NCBI GenBank assembly: GCA_025526995.1
Contig: JAHLKG010000013.1
Location: forward strand, 62,001 to 126,000
Reading direction: 5' to 3'
DNA length: 64,000 nucleotides
Origin: Powellomyces hirtus
Taxonomy: Eukaryota > Chytridiomycota > Chytridiomycetes > Spizellomycetales > Powellomycetaceae
Made by a program: the position numbers and the translations under genes. Shown in pieces: positions 35,469 to 46,400 of this stretch. Position 1 is the stretch's first letter, and the number at the start of each line of letters is the position of its first letter. Under the pieces are notes generated by a model that ran no database searches, was not told the DNA's origin, and was given only the letters and a program-made list of their open reading frames with translations.

Positions 35469-36428
35469 TCAATGGTGCAATTCAACTCTGCGTCCCGGTG
35501 CCCACTCGTCAGCAGCCTTCTTGATGTTGCGCCAGTATCGCAGCTGCGTCGCCAGGCGTTTCGCGGCCGGCAGGTCCTTTGCTCGAAAAGCTTCCGACAG
35601 CGCATTCAGTGTCTCGTTTAGCCGTGCTGCAAACAAAATTAGTTCCGCATACTTGATACGGAGCTGCGGCTGTTTGTTCATACCATCGTTCTGCTCCTTG
35701 ACCTTTTGAACTTCAGATTCTCGTGTCGCCTCCTCGAGACTCTCCCGCGCCTCCATGACATCCATCAGGAGCTCGGGATCAGCATCGTTGTCGTGTTCTT
35801 CTATCCTCTGGCCGTGCAGAGAGAGGAGGTAGTTGGCACGGGCGAGTGGGTCTCGGAGCGTTTGGTAGCCTTTGTTGATGAAAGAGGATTGCTGGTCTGC
35901 GCATAACTTCTCCGTCTATAAGACAAGGTCAGCAAAGATCTCTGGACGTGAGTGTAATTGAGGGATACATGCCTGAGAAGCCCGCGCAAACCCGTCGGGA
36001 TGCACTTTGGTCTGCAGCGACAGGAATCTCGCCCGCAACGCTCTGTTATCCACATCAAACGCAAACGGCACATCCTCAGCCGCAATCTCCGGCAGCAGCA
36101 CGTCGTGGTAGGTTGATTCGGAAAACGTGGGTTGGATCTTCCCTTTGGAACAGAACACGGCGGAGCGCGGCAGTGGTTCGTTGCAGTGCCAGCATCGACG
36201 AGAGCCGGAAGTGCCTGTTTTGTGAGTTGTAGAGGAGGAAGAGGAGAAGGAGGAGGTGGAGGTGGAGACGGGGCGGCGGAACGGTGACGTTGGAATTGCG
36301 AATGGGCGTGTTGGTAGTGGGAGGCGAGGCGGGCGGTTGATAGGTGTTGTGGTACATTTCGCACGGGTTCCTCCAACCATTAACCTGCATCGAGCTGCTG
36401 ATCTTCGTGGTATTCTTATACGGATCAT
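35469..36428 (-). CDS. HscB/Jac1, mitochondrial J-protein for iron-sulfur cluster transfer
   Basis: Works with the mitochondrial Hsp70 to release Fe-S clusters from the Isu scaffold. The start at 36428 gives a basic Arg/Ser/Thr-rich presequence (MIRIRIPRRSAARCRLMVGG). A zinc-finger-like CWHCNEPLPRSAVFCSKGK follows, which lacks the fourth Cys seen in many relatives. The J-domain has HPDGFARAS (HPD motif) spliced to EKLCADQQSSFINKGYQTL, then the C-terminal helical bundle ending LATQLRYWRNIKKAADEW. The first intron appears to use a GC donor (CAG/GC at 35972-35971) with a normal AG acceptor before 35915. A second likely intron, 35683-35627, is 57 bp and in frame; removing it joins QND to ARLNETL and gives about 281 residues. 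Confidence 0.9.
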
Positions 36429-36715
36429 GCCTGTGGTATGGTGTACGGCAAAGATGTGAAAGGAGGTTCGAATTCTTCCGATGTGTGAAATGTTCAAAAA
36501 TCACAATTGGGAAAGGCGACGTCATTTCCTTGCATTTTTGACGGTGTTTCATTTGCATTGACAGTATTGTAAAAAAAACGCGCATGGGATTGAACATTTA
36601 CATTTACAGTAGCACATCGTGGACCGCTCGGAGTGAAATAACCAGCATCGTACCCTATTATACCGCGTCGAAGTAAGCAGTCAAAGGTAACAGCTTCACT
36701 CCCGTTACGAAGGCC

Positions 36716-39082
36716 ATGCTCTCGTCTCGTGGGAACACCTCCACCACTCCTCTGTCTGCTTCAACGTCGTCGACCTCTTTGCGCAAAACACAGCCGCCGT
36801 TCCCGCTCGTTCGATCCAAAAGCTTTCTCTCGAGAGAAACCTCCTGCGATAATGCGCTTGATCTGTCGTATGGCAAAGGCCAGCGTCCGTTCAGCGCAGC
36901 ATTTATCGCCGCGTCTCAACGTGACGAACCCCGCGTCAACAATGTGTACCTCCAACGAAATGACCTGCAGCAGCTGCCGGACGAATTACGGCTGATGGTC
37001 AACACGACCTACCTTGATGTATCTTTCAACTCGCTCGCTTCATTTCCGGAAACCCTGTTTCACGCGCTTCCGGAACTCCGCTTCTTGGCCGCCCAGGATA
37101 ATGCGTTGAAAAGCGTGCCCGCGACACTTGCCGAGTGCTCGAGGCTGGAACATCTCATGCTGTTCAAGAACTGGATTGAGCACATCCCTGATGATCTATT
37201 TGAGTTTCTGCCTGAATTGAGGACTTTGGACTTGGCCGTGAACGAGCTGTGCGAACTACCGCAGCAACTTTTTCTCCACTGCGTGAAGCTGCGAGAACTC
37301 TTCCTCAGAAAGAACAGACTGCGTATCATCTCACCAAAGATTGGGAATCTGGTACATCTTACCCGTCTTATCTTGTCCGAAAATGCGCTGGAAACCATTC
37401 CGCAGGAAATCCGGCACCTCGCACGGCTGCAAGTTCTAGATCTGAGCTGCAACAAAATCAGTTTGATCCCCTCAGAGGCATTCGAAGGACTGCTGGTGTT
37501 GGAACATCTGGCGTTGAATGGGAATGAGATTCTGAATCTATCTGGGACATGCTTCAGTGGTCTCTCTGCGCTCCGGATCTTGAATCTTGAGCAAAACCCG
37601 TTAAGCGCCCTGCCTGCGGCTATTGGCACCTTGCCGTCTTTGGAAGAGCTATGGATTGATATCGATGACGACTCGCCCATCATATCTCCGCCTTTAGCTA
37701 TTTGCAGAAGAGGATTGGATGTGGTCAAACTTCATTTGCGCGAAAATGTCAAAAGCGGCAAGGATGTCGGTTGTTGGTCGATCCATGGTTTCCAAGATGG
37801 AGATCAGCTTGCTGTTGCTTTTGAACGGTCTTTCACCATCCAATGTCGAGAGACGGACATGCAATTCATTTCAGCTAGCAAGACAGCAAGCGCAGGCGTG
37901 ATGCTACCAACGGTTCTAATGGAGGAGCTGGACGGATCTGGAGTCCCGGCGCGATCGTACCCGCTTCACCCTTCGCCAGTTTCAGAGGATGGGTCATTCA
38001 CTGTGGTGTATAGTGCGAGGCAGAAGGGAGCACGTCGCATTCAATGTTGCATTGCGGGTGACGAAATCTCCGGCAGTGGAGCAACCGTGATCCTGCTGCC
38101 CCGCCCAGTCTCTCTCGAACACTGTATTTGTCAAGGCGACGCACTGGAGAAAGGGACGGCTGGAGCCATCACGACCTTCAAAATTCTGCCACGCGATGAA
38201 TTTGGGAATCTGTCGACCACATTCCCAGAGAAGAAACCGCCCGTTTGGCGCATACATCTTACCCGTGCAGCAGCAGGGATGAAGAAGTCCGGGTCATCCT
38301 TACACGACAACAGCCGTGCCTCTGTCCGCACAACCTCTGCCGCTGCCAGCGAGACATTCAAATGGGCCGTTACACCAAATGAGGACGGTTCGTACACGGG
38401 TCATTACAGCACTACGCTCGCCGGCCTGTACCGCCTTCGCGTAACGCTGAACGACACTCCCCTATCCATCCTTACTGCCAACACCACCTCTGCCATTGTA
38501 TGTGTCTCTCCAGGGCCCACCGCAGCGTCCCGTTCTACTGCGTCGCTAAACACCGAATTCCGGACCGTTGTTGGAGAGCGGATGGCGTTTACTGTCCGGG
38601 CACGAGATCGATTCGCGAATGACAGGCGGGAAGGTGGGGACCATGTTTTGGCGACACTGAGGAACGCGAATGGGACAGTGGAAGATTGTACTGTCGTTGA
38701 TACAGCGGACGGACAGTATACGGTCTCATGCACGCCGCGCACACCCGGGATCTCGCAACTGGAAGTCCGCATCCGCGCTTCTGCGCAAGAAAGCATATCG
38801 GGCCACAGAGATATCCACGGCTCTCCGATATCATTAAACGTCCTCCCCGCTCCTCGCAGCAGAAGCGATTATGACAATGCTGCAGCTACCATCACCCATT
38901 TGGAAATGGAACTGGTGCGTGTCAACAAACTGTGCACCGACCTAAACCAGCAACTTCATTTGCACACTGCTGGCGCGATATCAAGGGTGGCGGGAACCAA
39001 TACGGTTGCGGCGCGCTTGGGAGCTGGTAGACAGGCAGTGGACGACGTTGGGGCATACTTGTCGATGAATGACACGATATAA
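36716..39082 (+). CDS. Leucine-rich-repeat protein with filamin-type repeats
   Basis: Intronless 788-residue frame. Residues about 75-330 hold about ten LRRs of the SHOC2-like plain type (LPELRTLDLAVNELCELP, LHRL-type spacing, LARLQVLDLSCNKISLIPSE). After a spacer, residues about 340-740 show beta-rich segments with filamin/ABP280 hallmarks: DEFGN, DGSYTGHYSTTLAGLYRLRV, ARDRFANDRREGGDHV, TADGQYTVSCTPRTPGI and ISGHRDIHGSPISLNVLP. The end carries a short coiled coil (THLEMELVRVNKLCTDLNQQL). No signal peptide or membrane segment, so it is likely cytosolic. LRR-filamin chimeras occur in protists and zoosporic lineages; a scaffold role is inference. The start is the first ATG of the frame. Confidence 0.85.
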   Translation: MLSSRGNTSTTPLSASTSSTSLRKTQPPFPLVRSKSFLSRETSCDNALDLSYGKGQRPFSAAFIAASQRDEPRVNNVYLQRNDLQQLPDELRLMVNTTYLDVSFNSLASFPETLFHALPELRFLAAQDNALKSVPATLAECSRLEHLMLFKNWIEHIPDDLFEFLPELRTLDLAVNELCELPQQLFLHCVKLRELFLRKNRLRIISPKIGNLVHLTRLILSENALETIPQEIRHLARLQVLDLSCNKISLIPSEAFEGLLVLEHLALNGNEILNLSGTCFSGLSALRILNLEQNPLSALPAAIGTLPSLEELWIDIDDDSPIISPPLAICRRGLDVVKLHLRENVKSGKDVGCWSIHGFQDGDQLAVAFERSFTIQCRETDMQFISASKTASAGVMLPTVLMEELDGSGVPARSYPLHPSPVSEDGSFTVVYSARQKGARRIQCCIAGDEISGSGATVILLPRPVSLEHCICQGDALEKGTAGAITTFKILPRDEFGNLSTTFPEKKPPVWRIHLTRAAAGMKKSGSSLHDNSRASVRTTSAAASETFKWAVTPNEDGSYTGHYSTTLAGLYRLRVTLNDTPLSILTANTTSAIVCVSPGPTAASRSTASLNTEFRTVVGERMAFTVRARDRFANDRREGGDHVLATLRNANGTVEDCTVVDTADGQYTVSCTPRTPGISQLEVRIRASAQESISGHRDIHGSPISLNVLPAPRSRSDYDNAAATITHLEMELVRVNKLCTDLNQQLHLHTAGAISRVAGTNTVAARLGAGRQAVDDVGAYLSMNDTI

Positions 39083-39999
39083 CATTCTTGTGGGTCTCAT
39101 CAAATACATGGGTCTTTGATAACTTGAAATGTGTACATGTTGGGTGTGTCAGAACGCTACACGCGACAGGGGCTTGCGTGGCGCAGTTCATGATCCCACC
39201 TCTCCCCACTTCGTTGCCCTGAAACCTGCCATACGACTCCAGATTGACACCTGCCACTGTATGCTTTTTAAACACGCAAGCTCTCACGGATTCCCACAAT
39301 TTACCTCGCCGTCGGGAAAAGATAATTTTTCCCGCTTGAACGAGGAGGGTATAGTCCAAAACATGAGTATGGATAACCCTAACCCTATTCTGGAGATTGA
39401 TGTACTAATCCCAAACATCATTGTGATGGTTGCAGCGATCTTCAATAATCTTTGGAAAGCACTGACAAAGCCTTTCCAGAGAACGACGACAAGTGATATT
39501 CCTATCCATCCGCCCAAATATGATCAGTCAGAAACTAGCAAACGAACACATAAGTGCTTGTCTGAAAGTGAGGTACGCACAAACACTCTACTTGTCTGTT
39601 TCTGTGTAGAGACGCTGCAGGAGGTCTTGGACAACATCAAAAACTATCTACAAGAATACGACCTCGCTGCTATTCTTCGAATGCAGGCCGAGCGTGACGA
39701 GCTCATGACGCAAATTTTGTCTAGCCTGGACTGGCGCCGCGATACTTCGGACAACCTGTATTTCCGCTTCCGGACCATATTTCCCTGAGATGAGAAAGCA
39801 TGCTCCATTCTGGAAGAAGATCTCCGCCAGAGGCTCAGCGCCATCGGCTGGGTTGTCTCGGACCTGCGAGTCATCTCCAGCAGCTAGTCACCAGCAACGG
39901 TGAATCTTACGCAGCTGGAGCCCGCAACGGTGAACCTTACGCTGTCGTGGCCCGACGAACAGCATCAGCAAATCAAAAATTTTCGGCGGGATGAAGAGT
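39083..39999. other. Intergenic region with an uncertain small open frame
   Basis: The stretch between the LRR-filamin gene and the ankyrin array contains a frame at 39129-39788 (+) whose most gene-like part starts near 39364 (MDNPNPILEIDVLIPN) and ends in a helical stretch (NIKNYLQEYDLAAILRMQAE). After its stop, another frame continues EEDLRQRLSAIGWVVSDL, which suggests a broken or spliced gene. It also includes a CCCTAACCCTA telomere-like motif at 39377-39387. Confidence 0.35.
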
Positions 40000-41714
40000 T
40001 CAGGAAGATGTATTTTGGTTCCCAAAAAGCGTGAGGGTGCTTCCAGCATACGGTTCTTTTAGTGGAGCAGTTTTTCGGTATATCCTTGGCGCATGAATGT
40101 AGTTGCAACAGCAGTACGTCTGATGCTTTTCTGTTTCTGCTTCAAACACGTTCCCTACTGTATCAATTCTCGGCCCGCAATATATGGCAGTTTGTTCTCC
40201 AATGATGCACACCGTTTTTGGTACTGTCCCGTTGCGGTTACAGAGAGCACGCGATATTGCCGCCTGAATGGTCCACAGCATGACTAATCCGCTCTCATCC
40301 GTCCACCATTCCAATACATCGAGATACCCGTTGACGCTCGGAGCATCTATGGCTAATGTACTATAATCTGGAGGAAGTCCGCTTTCTTCGTGTTACCAAC
40401 GCAATACGTCAACGTGCCCCCTTTCACACTCGCCGCATCGAGGGGCGACTCCGAATAGGCAAGCGGGACTCCACTCTCATCCTTCCACAAACTAAGGATA
40501 TCCACATGTCCTCGGTCAGTAGCAAGATCGATCGAATTCTTAGATTCGGTAATTTTACATCCGCTTTCTGTTTTCCACCAGCGCAACACGTCGACTCCCC
40601 TTGGCACTGGCCGCTGGAACGGCGAAGTTCACGGTAACTTGATCGGCAAAGTCGACAAACCCCGCTCTCCTCCTTCCACCATCGGAGGATATGAACATGT
40701 GCCTCTCCCCCCGGTAGTGCACTATCTGAGTATCGCGTTTCCGTTCCGCTCTCGCGTTTCCACCATCGAACGACATCGAGCTGGCCGAACACTTGCGTCG
40801 TCGCAATATCCAAATGGGACTCCACTTTCGTGCTTCCAACATCGAATGACGTCGAGCTGGCCCCCTAAACTAGCTTCTGCTAAGGTGTTTCCGGAAAATT
40901 CGAGACTGACCCCACTCTCGTCCTCCCACCATTGGAGAATGTCAACGCGCCCCATCCAATTGGCTGCGGCCAATGCCTCATCCGAGTGTTGCACCGCCAC
41001 TCCACTTTCGTTTTTCCACAATCGGAGGGCGGTTACATGACCTCGCCGACTTGCGATAACTAAGGAATCCTCAGAGGATTTTAGCTGAGTTCCGCTTTCT
41101 TCCTTCCACCATTGCAAGACGTGAATATGGCCATGGTGACTTGCCCTCATCAGGGCCTCATCGCAATATCGCAAGGGGATTCCGCTCTCATATCTCCACC
41201 ATCACAAGACATTAATGTGGCACAGCGACTAGCTTGGACCAGGGATGCGCCGGAATAGCATAAAGGAATCCCGCCCTTGTCGTTCCACCATTGTAAAACC
41301 TTCGTCAGACCCATCATGCTCGCTTGAACCATCGCATCCGCGGGACAGTCCTAAAAGACTTCTCGGCCGTTGTCTCTGGTAGACAGAAGACCCCATCTTT
41401 GTTTTCTGCAACGCACCGTTCGGGATTCCGCATTCATCTTTCCACCAGCGGGGAACTTTGAGATGGTCATTGCGCCTGGCTTGACCCACCGCCTTCCGAT
41501 TGTACTTGAGCGGAACTTGACTTTCATCTTTCCACCACTGAAGGAAAACGACTAGGTTGGGGGCGCTGGCGTTCACGAGCGAGCAACTATCCAATGTTCG
41601 CATGAGCGCATTGCGGACGGCAAGACGTCGAAATGCTACCGCACATTGAAAGCCTTTGATTGGGAGTACGAAGCTCAAGATATGATCGAATATCTCCGGA
41701 CGAAACTCTGCCAT
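40000..41714 (-). pseudogene. Decayed F-box/ankyrin-like repeat array (WWK-ESG units)
   Basis: The start at 41714 reads MAEFRPEIFDHILSFVLP, an F-box-like opening. It is followed by a chain of roughly 34-residue ankyrin-like units with a consensus of the form A-GH-VLQWWK-ESG-L-YS-AL: GHIHVLQWWKEESGTQL, GHVTALRLWKNESGVAV, GRVDILQWWEDESGVSL, GQLDVVRWWKRESGT, GHVDILSLWKDESGVPLAYS, and LDVLEWWTDESGL near 40300. The units lie in different frames: at least four frame changes (near 41350-41420, 41210, 40830-40850 and 40650-40680) and a TGA in place of the Gln codon of one LQWW unit (near 41197). Ankyrin-like WWK arrays of this kind are typical of chytrid genomes as I recall, which supports the lineage. 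Function of the intact relative is probably substrate selection for ubiquitination, by analogy only. Confidence 0.7.
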
Positions 41715-41759
41715 CTTCTGATTTCCGTAGTGCGGGTTGCTGGAGTCTTTAATAGGTTT

Positions 41760-43117
41760 CTAAAACCGTCGGAGAGTTGGAGAGTTTTGGAATAAAAGGT
41801 CATCGTAGTTACCGGAAGAATCCGCAGCTGGAGAATAGGAATAGGCGTCGAAACAAGCAACGTTCGGACTCCGGTCGGGGGAGCATGGTCTCTGAGCGGA
41901 ACCGGGGGGCTGTTCATTCCCGCCACGCGAGCCCATCCACCATAGATTTTCAAGCGATATCATAGACCGAAACCCATCGCCGATGTCAGTGGGACCCCAA
42001 GATTGCCCTGATTGTTTGACCATCTCGCCATCAATCCACCAGGCCACAATAAACTGTGTTCCGGTATCATTCAGAGCCAGATCCATGGCCAGCTCGTGCC
42101 ATGCATCGCCTGTAATCAGAATCTGCGAGCCGTCAAGACTGCTCCAGGACACACCGTCAGTTGCTTGCGAAGTCATGTAAACCACGAGTTGATCTTGCTC
42201 TGCTGCCAGTCTGGTCCTGACATCCTCAGCTCCATATCCAATCTCGAAATCCAACTCGTGATAATCGTCGGCATACAAAAATGCTCCGATGCTGGTGATG
42301 TCACCAGGTCTACGAACTGGAGTGAAGATTCGCCACTGATGCCTCCCGCTGCCGCGAATCCGTTCCGTATGTTCCAGTTTGACACGATGACTGCTGTTGG
42401 GATCGACAGCAAAGTGCACCCTGTTCTGCACGAGACCGAAATTTTTGGCGCTGCCTCCTGCCTGTGACGCATCTATCCACGAGGACAAATTGTCGAAAGT
42501 CTCCATGATAGCAGTTTGATTGATTCTAGCAGAGTTTTAAACAAAGGGAGATGAGAATAAGTTTGCGTTCAGTTGGTTATGAATAACACATACCTGCTGC
42601 GCATTGTGGGCGCACTCGGCCCCTGTCCGAAGGCAATCGAGTGAAGAGTGTAAGCCCCCAAAACGCTGAAATGCTCGAACAAGATGACTGACAGAGATTC
42701 CTTTTGCAGAAAGGAGAAGACATTGAAAGGGACCTGAAAAGCTTGGGACCCTCCGTCAAAAGTGACAAACGCATCGGACCGTTGCATGTGAGTGAGTTCA
42801 ACTCCCGAAGGACGGTCCTTTAACACGAGAGAAAATACTGCTCCAGGTGGTGCTGTCATGTTGAAAATCAGCCCTGTACATGAATCGATGCCGGGCGCGG
42901 GGCAAGGCAGAGTGGTGTACAAGTACGAGTGGTCAATATTCGGCACAAATTTCAAGCCTCCCGTCGAACCAATCTCCCATATCTGCATGGTGTTGTCCAT
43001 TGCAACCTCATGACCGTAAGCATTCAGCAAGTTTGAAGCATTGTAGACGAGGGCCATCTCGTCGCTCATTTCAAGCTTGACTAGGCTAGGCGTCGTATGC
43101 CAGTTCCGACCACACAA
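41760..43117 (-). CDS. GH16-like (concanavalin-fold) protein with N-terminal beta-sandwich domain
   Basis: Two exons are supported: 43117-42594 and 42525-41760, joined in frame (SAPTMR, then SRINQTAIMETFDNLSSW, with one Arg codon split). The C-terminal domain of about 250 residues has GAFLYADDYHELDFEIGYG. The ELDFE string fits the E-x-D-x-E catalytic pattern of GH16 glucanases, but the rest is too diverged to assign a substrate. The N-terminal part (MQIWEIGSTGGLKFVPNI, then SVILFEHFSVLGAYTLHSIAF) looks like a jelly-roll carbohydrate-binding domain. The true start is unsure: the open frame upstream of MSDEMALVYN has no ATG, and a short signal-peptide exon may lie between 43118 and 43400. The gene ends 45 bp from the start of the decayed array on the same strand. 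Confidence 0.65.
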
Positions 43118-43418
43118 CTATGAGCAGCGGGGACCAACTGTGAATATGGTATTTAAACGTTTTTGTAATCGATCGGCACTCTCGTTAGGTGGGGACGAGA
43201 AGAGAAAGGAATGCTAATGTTGGTGACGAGTACCTCACTGGTTGCTATTAGTCAGTGGCAGAAAGAACTCTCACGCGTTGTTTTCGCCGTCGTTTGTTGG
43301 CCGAAATGCCTCACTCAACCGTCAAATTATAAAAACTCACCGGTCCTGACGCCCGCTCTTCGTCAACAAAACACCACTCGGGGCTTAACTAACACCTGTA
43401 CCCGCCATTAAAACAACT
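43118..43418. promoter_or_regulatory. Divergent region between GH16-like gene and copper ATPase
   Basis: About 300 bp between divergent genes; may also contain the missing first exon of the GH16-like gene. No element assigned. Confidence 0.4.
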
Positions 43419-46400
43419 ATGACAGAAACGCTCACTTCAGTGACCACCGCGTTCGACACTTGTCGCTGCGTTCATTGCACATGCCTCGCATGCGACAAAC
43501 GACATGAGCGTCCGTATCCCACCACAAAGGGGTCGCCGGACGTTCTACGATATACTCTGAGTTCTTTGGATGGGCAGCTGTTTGATTCAGCCACGTTTTG
43601 GAGCCCGTCTCGGGAAGGGCGAAGGAAGGCGCTCTTGGCCCAAATCCGCGCCTGCCTTAATGTGGCCATTCCGGAAGCCCTGTCGGTAACGTATGCGGAA
43701 GATTCGAAAGATACCAAGGAGCTGCAGGTGAGAAGACTTGTCCGGGTATTTGGCATTTAGTGTGGTGTTGGCGCATGGTGAATGTGAACCGTGGACTTAC
43801 GTCTCTTTACTCTCAGATCGATGTGCAGCCTTCCACATTGGTCGACAACGGATTCGCGGGGCGATGTCGGAACGCTCTGAACGCCGCTCGCTTTGAGATC
43901 GCCCGTATTGAAGTAGATCAGAAAGTGAGATTCATGATGCCAAAGGCCGACCTCAAGCCCAGTGACCACATCCAAGCAACCACGTTCTACGTGGAAGGAA
44001 TGACTTGCGAGTCTTGCGCCAGAACGCTACGCCAAATCATGCGTGATACACCTGGCGTGCGCGAGTCTTCCATTGTCGCATCTTTCGCGGAAGGGATTGT
44101 TCGAGTCGAGTATGATCGCTTCCTTGTGTCTCGAGCAGATGTGCAAGAGAAAATCGTTGGCGCCGGATACGAAGTATCTAGTTGGAACGATCAGACACAT
44201 GTTTCTGGTATCGATGGTGAGTCACATCTGTGGTTTAATGGGTACGTTCATCTTGTTGATTCCTTTAACAGATTCAGATGAGACCGAATACCTGGTTCAA
44301 GCCCAAATGCTCCTCGAAGGTCTATGTTGTGAGTCCTGCGTCCGATCGCTTACGCCCACTTTGAAGGCCATCGATGGCGTCAAAAAAGCCGTCGTGACCC
44401 TTTTGCCGCAAAGAGCCGTGGTAGTTTACGACTCGCGCCGTCTTTCTGCTGAAGAGCTTGGCAGGCGCATCAAAGAAGCAGGATATGACGTGCTCGACAC
44501 GGAAACAACCCTGGCGCATCCAAGAGCAAAGTCAAAGGAGGAGAAGCTAGCCGTTGTCACCAACGATCCTTCGAAAATTGTCATCACTACCACAAAGATA
44601 TCAATCACCGGAATGACCTGCGCTTCTTGTGTAGTCGCCATCGAACAAAACCTCAAGAACCGTCCAGGCGTTCAAGATGTCGCTGTCAATCTCGTGACCG
44701 CCAATGCAACCGTGAAACACATCATGGATGTCATCGGAGTACGCGATATTCTCAACGCAGTAGAAGATCTTGGATACGAGGCGGCGCTTGCTCCTACGAC
44801 CAATCGAGACTCTCTGGCACGTCAACGTGATGAAGCGGAGCTGCGACACCTCGCCCGATTGGTTCTTCTGGCATTCGCTTTTGCTCTTCCAACGGTCATC
44901 TTTTCGATGATCTTCATGATGGCTCTTCCGCCTACACACCCTATTCGAATGGCCATGATGAAAGAAATCATTCCGGGCTTGACCATTGTCGGATTGATCT
45001 CATTCCTGTTGGCGACACCGGTACAGTTTGGATTGGGTGCAAGATTCTACAGAGGAGCTTACAAGTCACTACGATATGCTCGCTCGGCCAATGTAAGTCC
45101 TCAAAGGGACTTATGAACGTTGAGATCATCAGCTGACGGTCGCATTTGATTTCTATTAGATGGACGTGTTGGTAGCGTTGGGAACCTTTGCGGCGTACTT
45201 TTACTCCTTCTATGCCATCATGGCTGACATAGCATCAAAGAACCCCGATGCCGCCGAGCTGTACTTTGAAACCTCGGTCCTGTTAATCTTCTTCATTCTG
45301 CTTGGAAAATATTTGGAGGCATTTGCAAAAGGTACCGAAGTATGTGCGTTCATTAAACATGTTTCTTGATCTAACGGGCTTGTGTTCTCCAGGAAAAACT
45401 TCACAAGCCATCACGAAGCTCATGGCGCTTGCTCCGAGTACTGCTACATTGGTTACGGTAGACCCTGAAGACCTTGACCGCGTCATCAAAGAAGAGTCGG
45501 TCGATATTTCCTTGATCCAGGTCGGAGATGTACTCAAGGTCAATCCAGGAAATAGATTCCCATGCGACGGTGTGGTGTTTCGGGGTCGCACATTTGTCGA
45601 CGAGAGCATGCTCACTGGCGAAGCGCGACCTGTTGCAAAGGCTCCTGGGGACGCTTTGATGGGAGGTTCCGTGAACAACACAACAGGTGTGCTCATGAAG
45701 GCGCTCAAAGTCGGGTCAGAAACCACTCTCGCTCGTATCATTCGGCTGGTGGAAGATGCGCAGACATCGAAAGCACCGATCCAGGCGATCGCCGACACTG
45801 TCTCTCGGTATTTTGTGCCATCTGTGATTGCTTTAGCCGCTGTCACTCTGATGATCTGGTGCGCTGCGGTATTCTCTGGAGCGGTACCAGACGATTGGAT
45901 AGAGGCTGGAAAAAGCAAAGGGCTTTTCGCTCTGAACTTTGGAATCGCCGTTCTGGTTATTGCTTGTCCGTGCGCACTCGGTTTGGCAACGCCCACTGCT
46001 GTGATGGTCGGAACAGGCGTAGCCGCGCAATACGGGATCATGGTGAAAGGTGGCGGCGCGGCGCTCGAATCCGCTCACAAAGTAGCCGCCATTTTATTTG
46101 ACAAAACGGGGACATTGACAGTGGGGAAGCCGGTGGTCACTGACTCGGCTCTGTTCACGAAAGGCACTTCACCCGTCAGTGCTAATGAGCAGGACTTTTG
46201 GAGCCTGGTCGTCGCATTGGAAGGATCGAGCGATCACCCGCTGGCCCAGGCGGCAGTGGCCTACGCTATCGAAAGCAAAGGCGTTCGCCCCCACTCAACA
46301 GTCCTGAATGGCGGCAAGTACAGCATCGGAGATGTCAAGGAGATCCCAGGAAAAGGACTCGAATGTGTCATTTCTGAAGTCAATTCAGAGAGCGGTGCCA

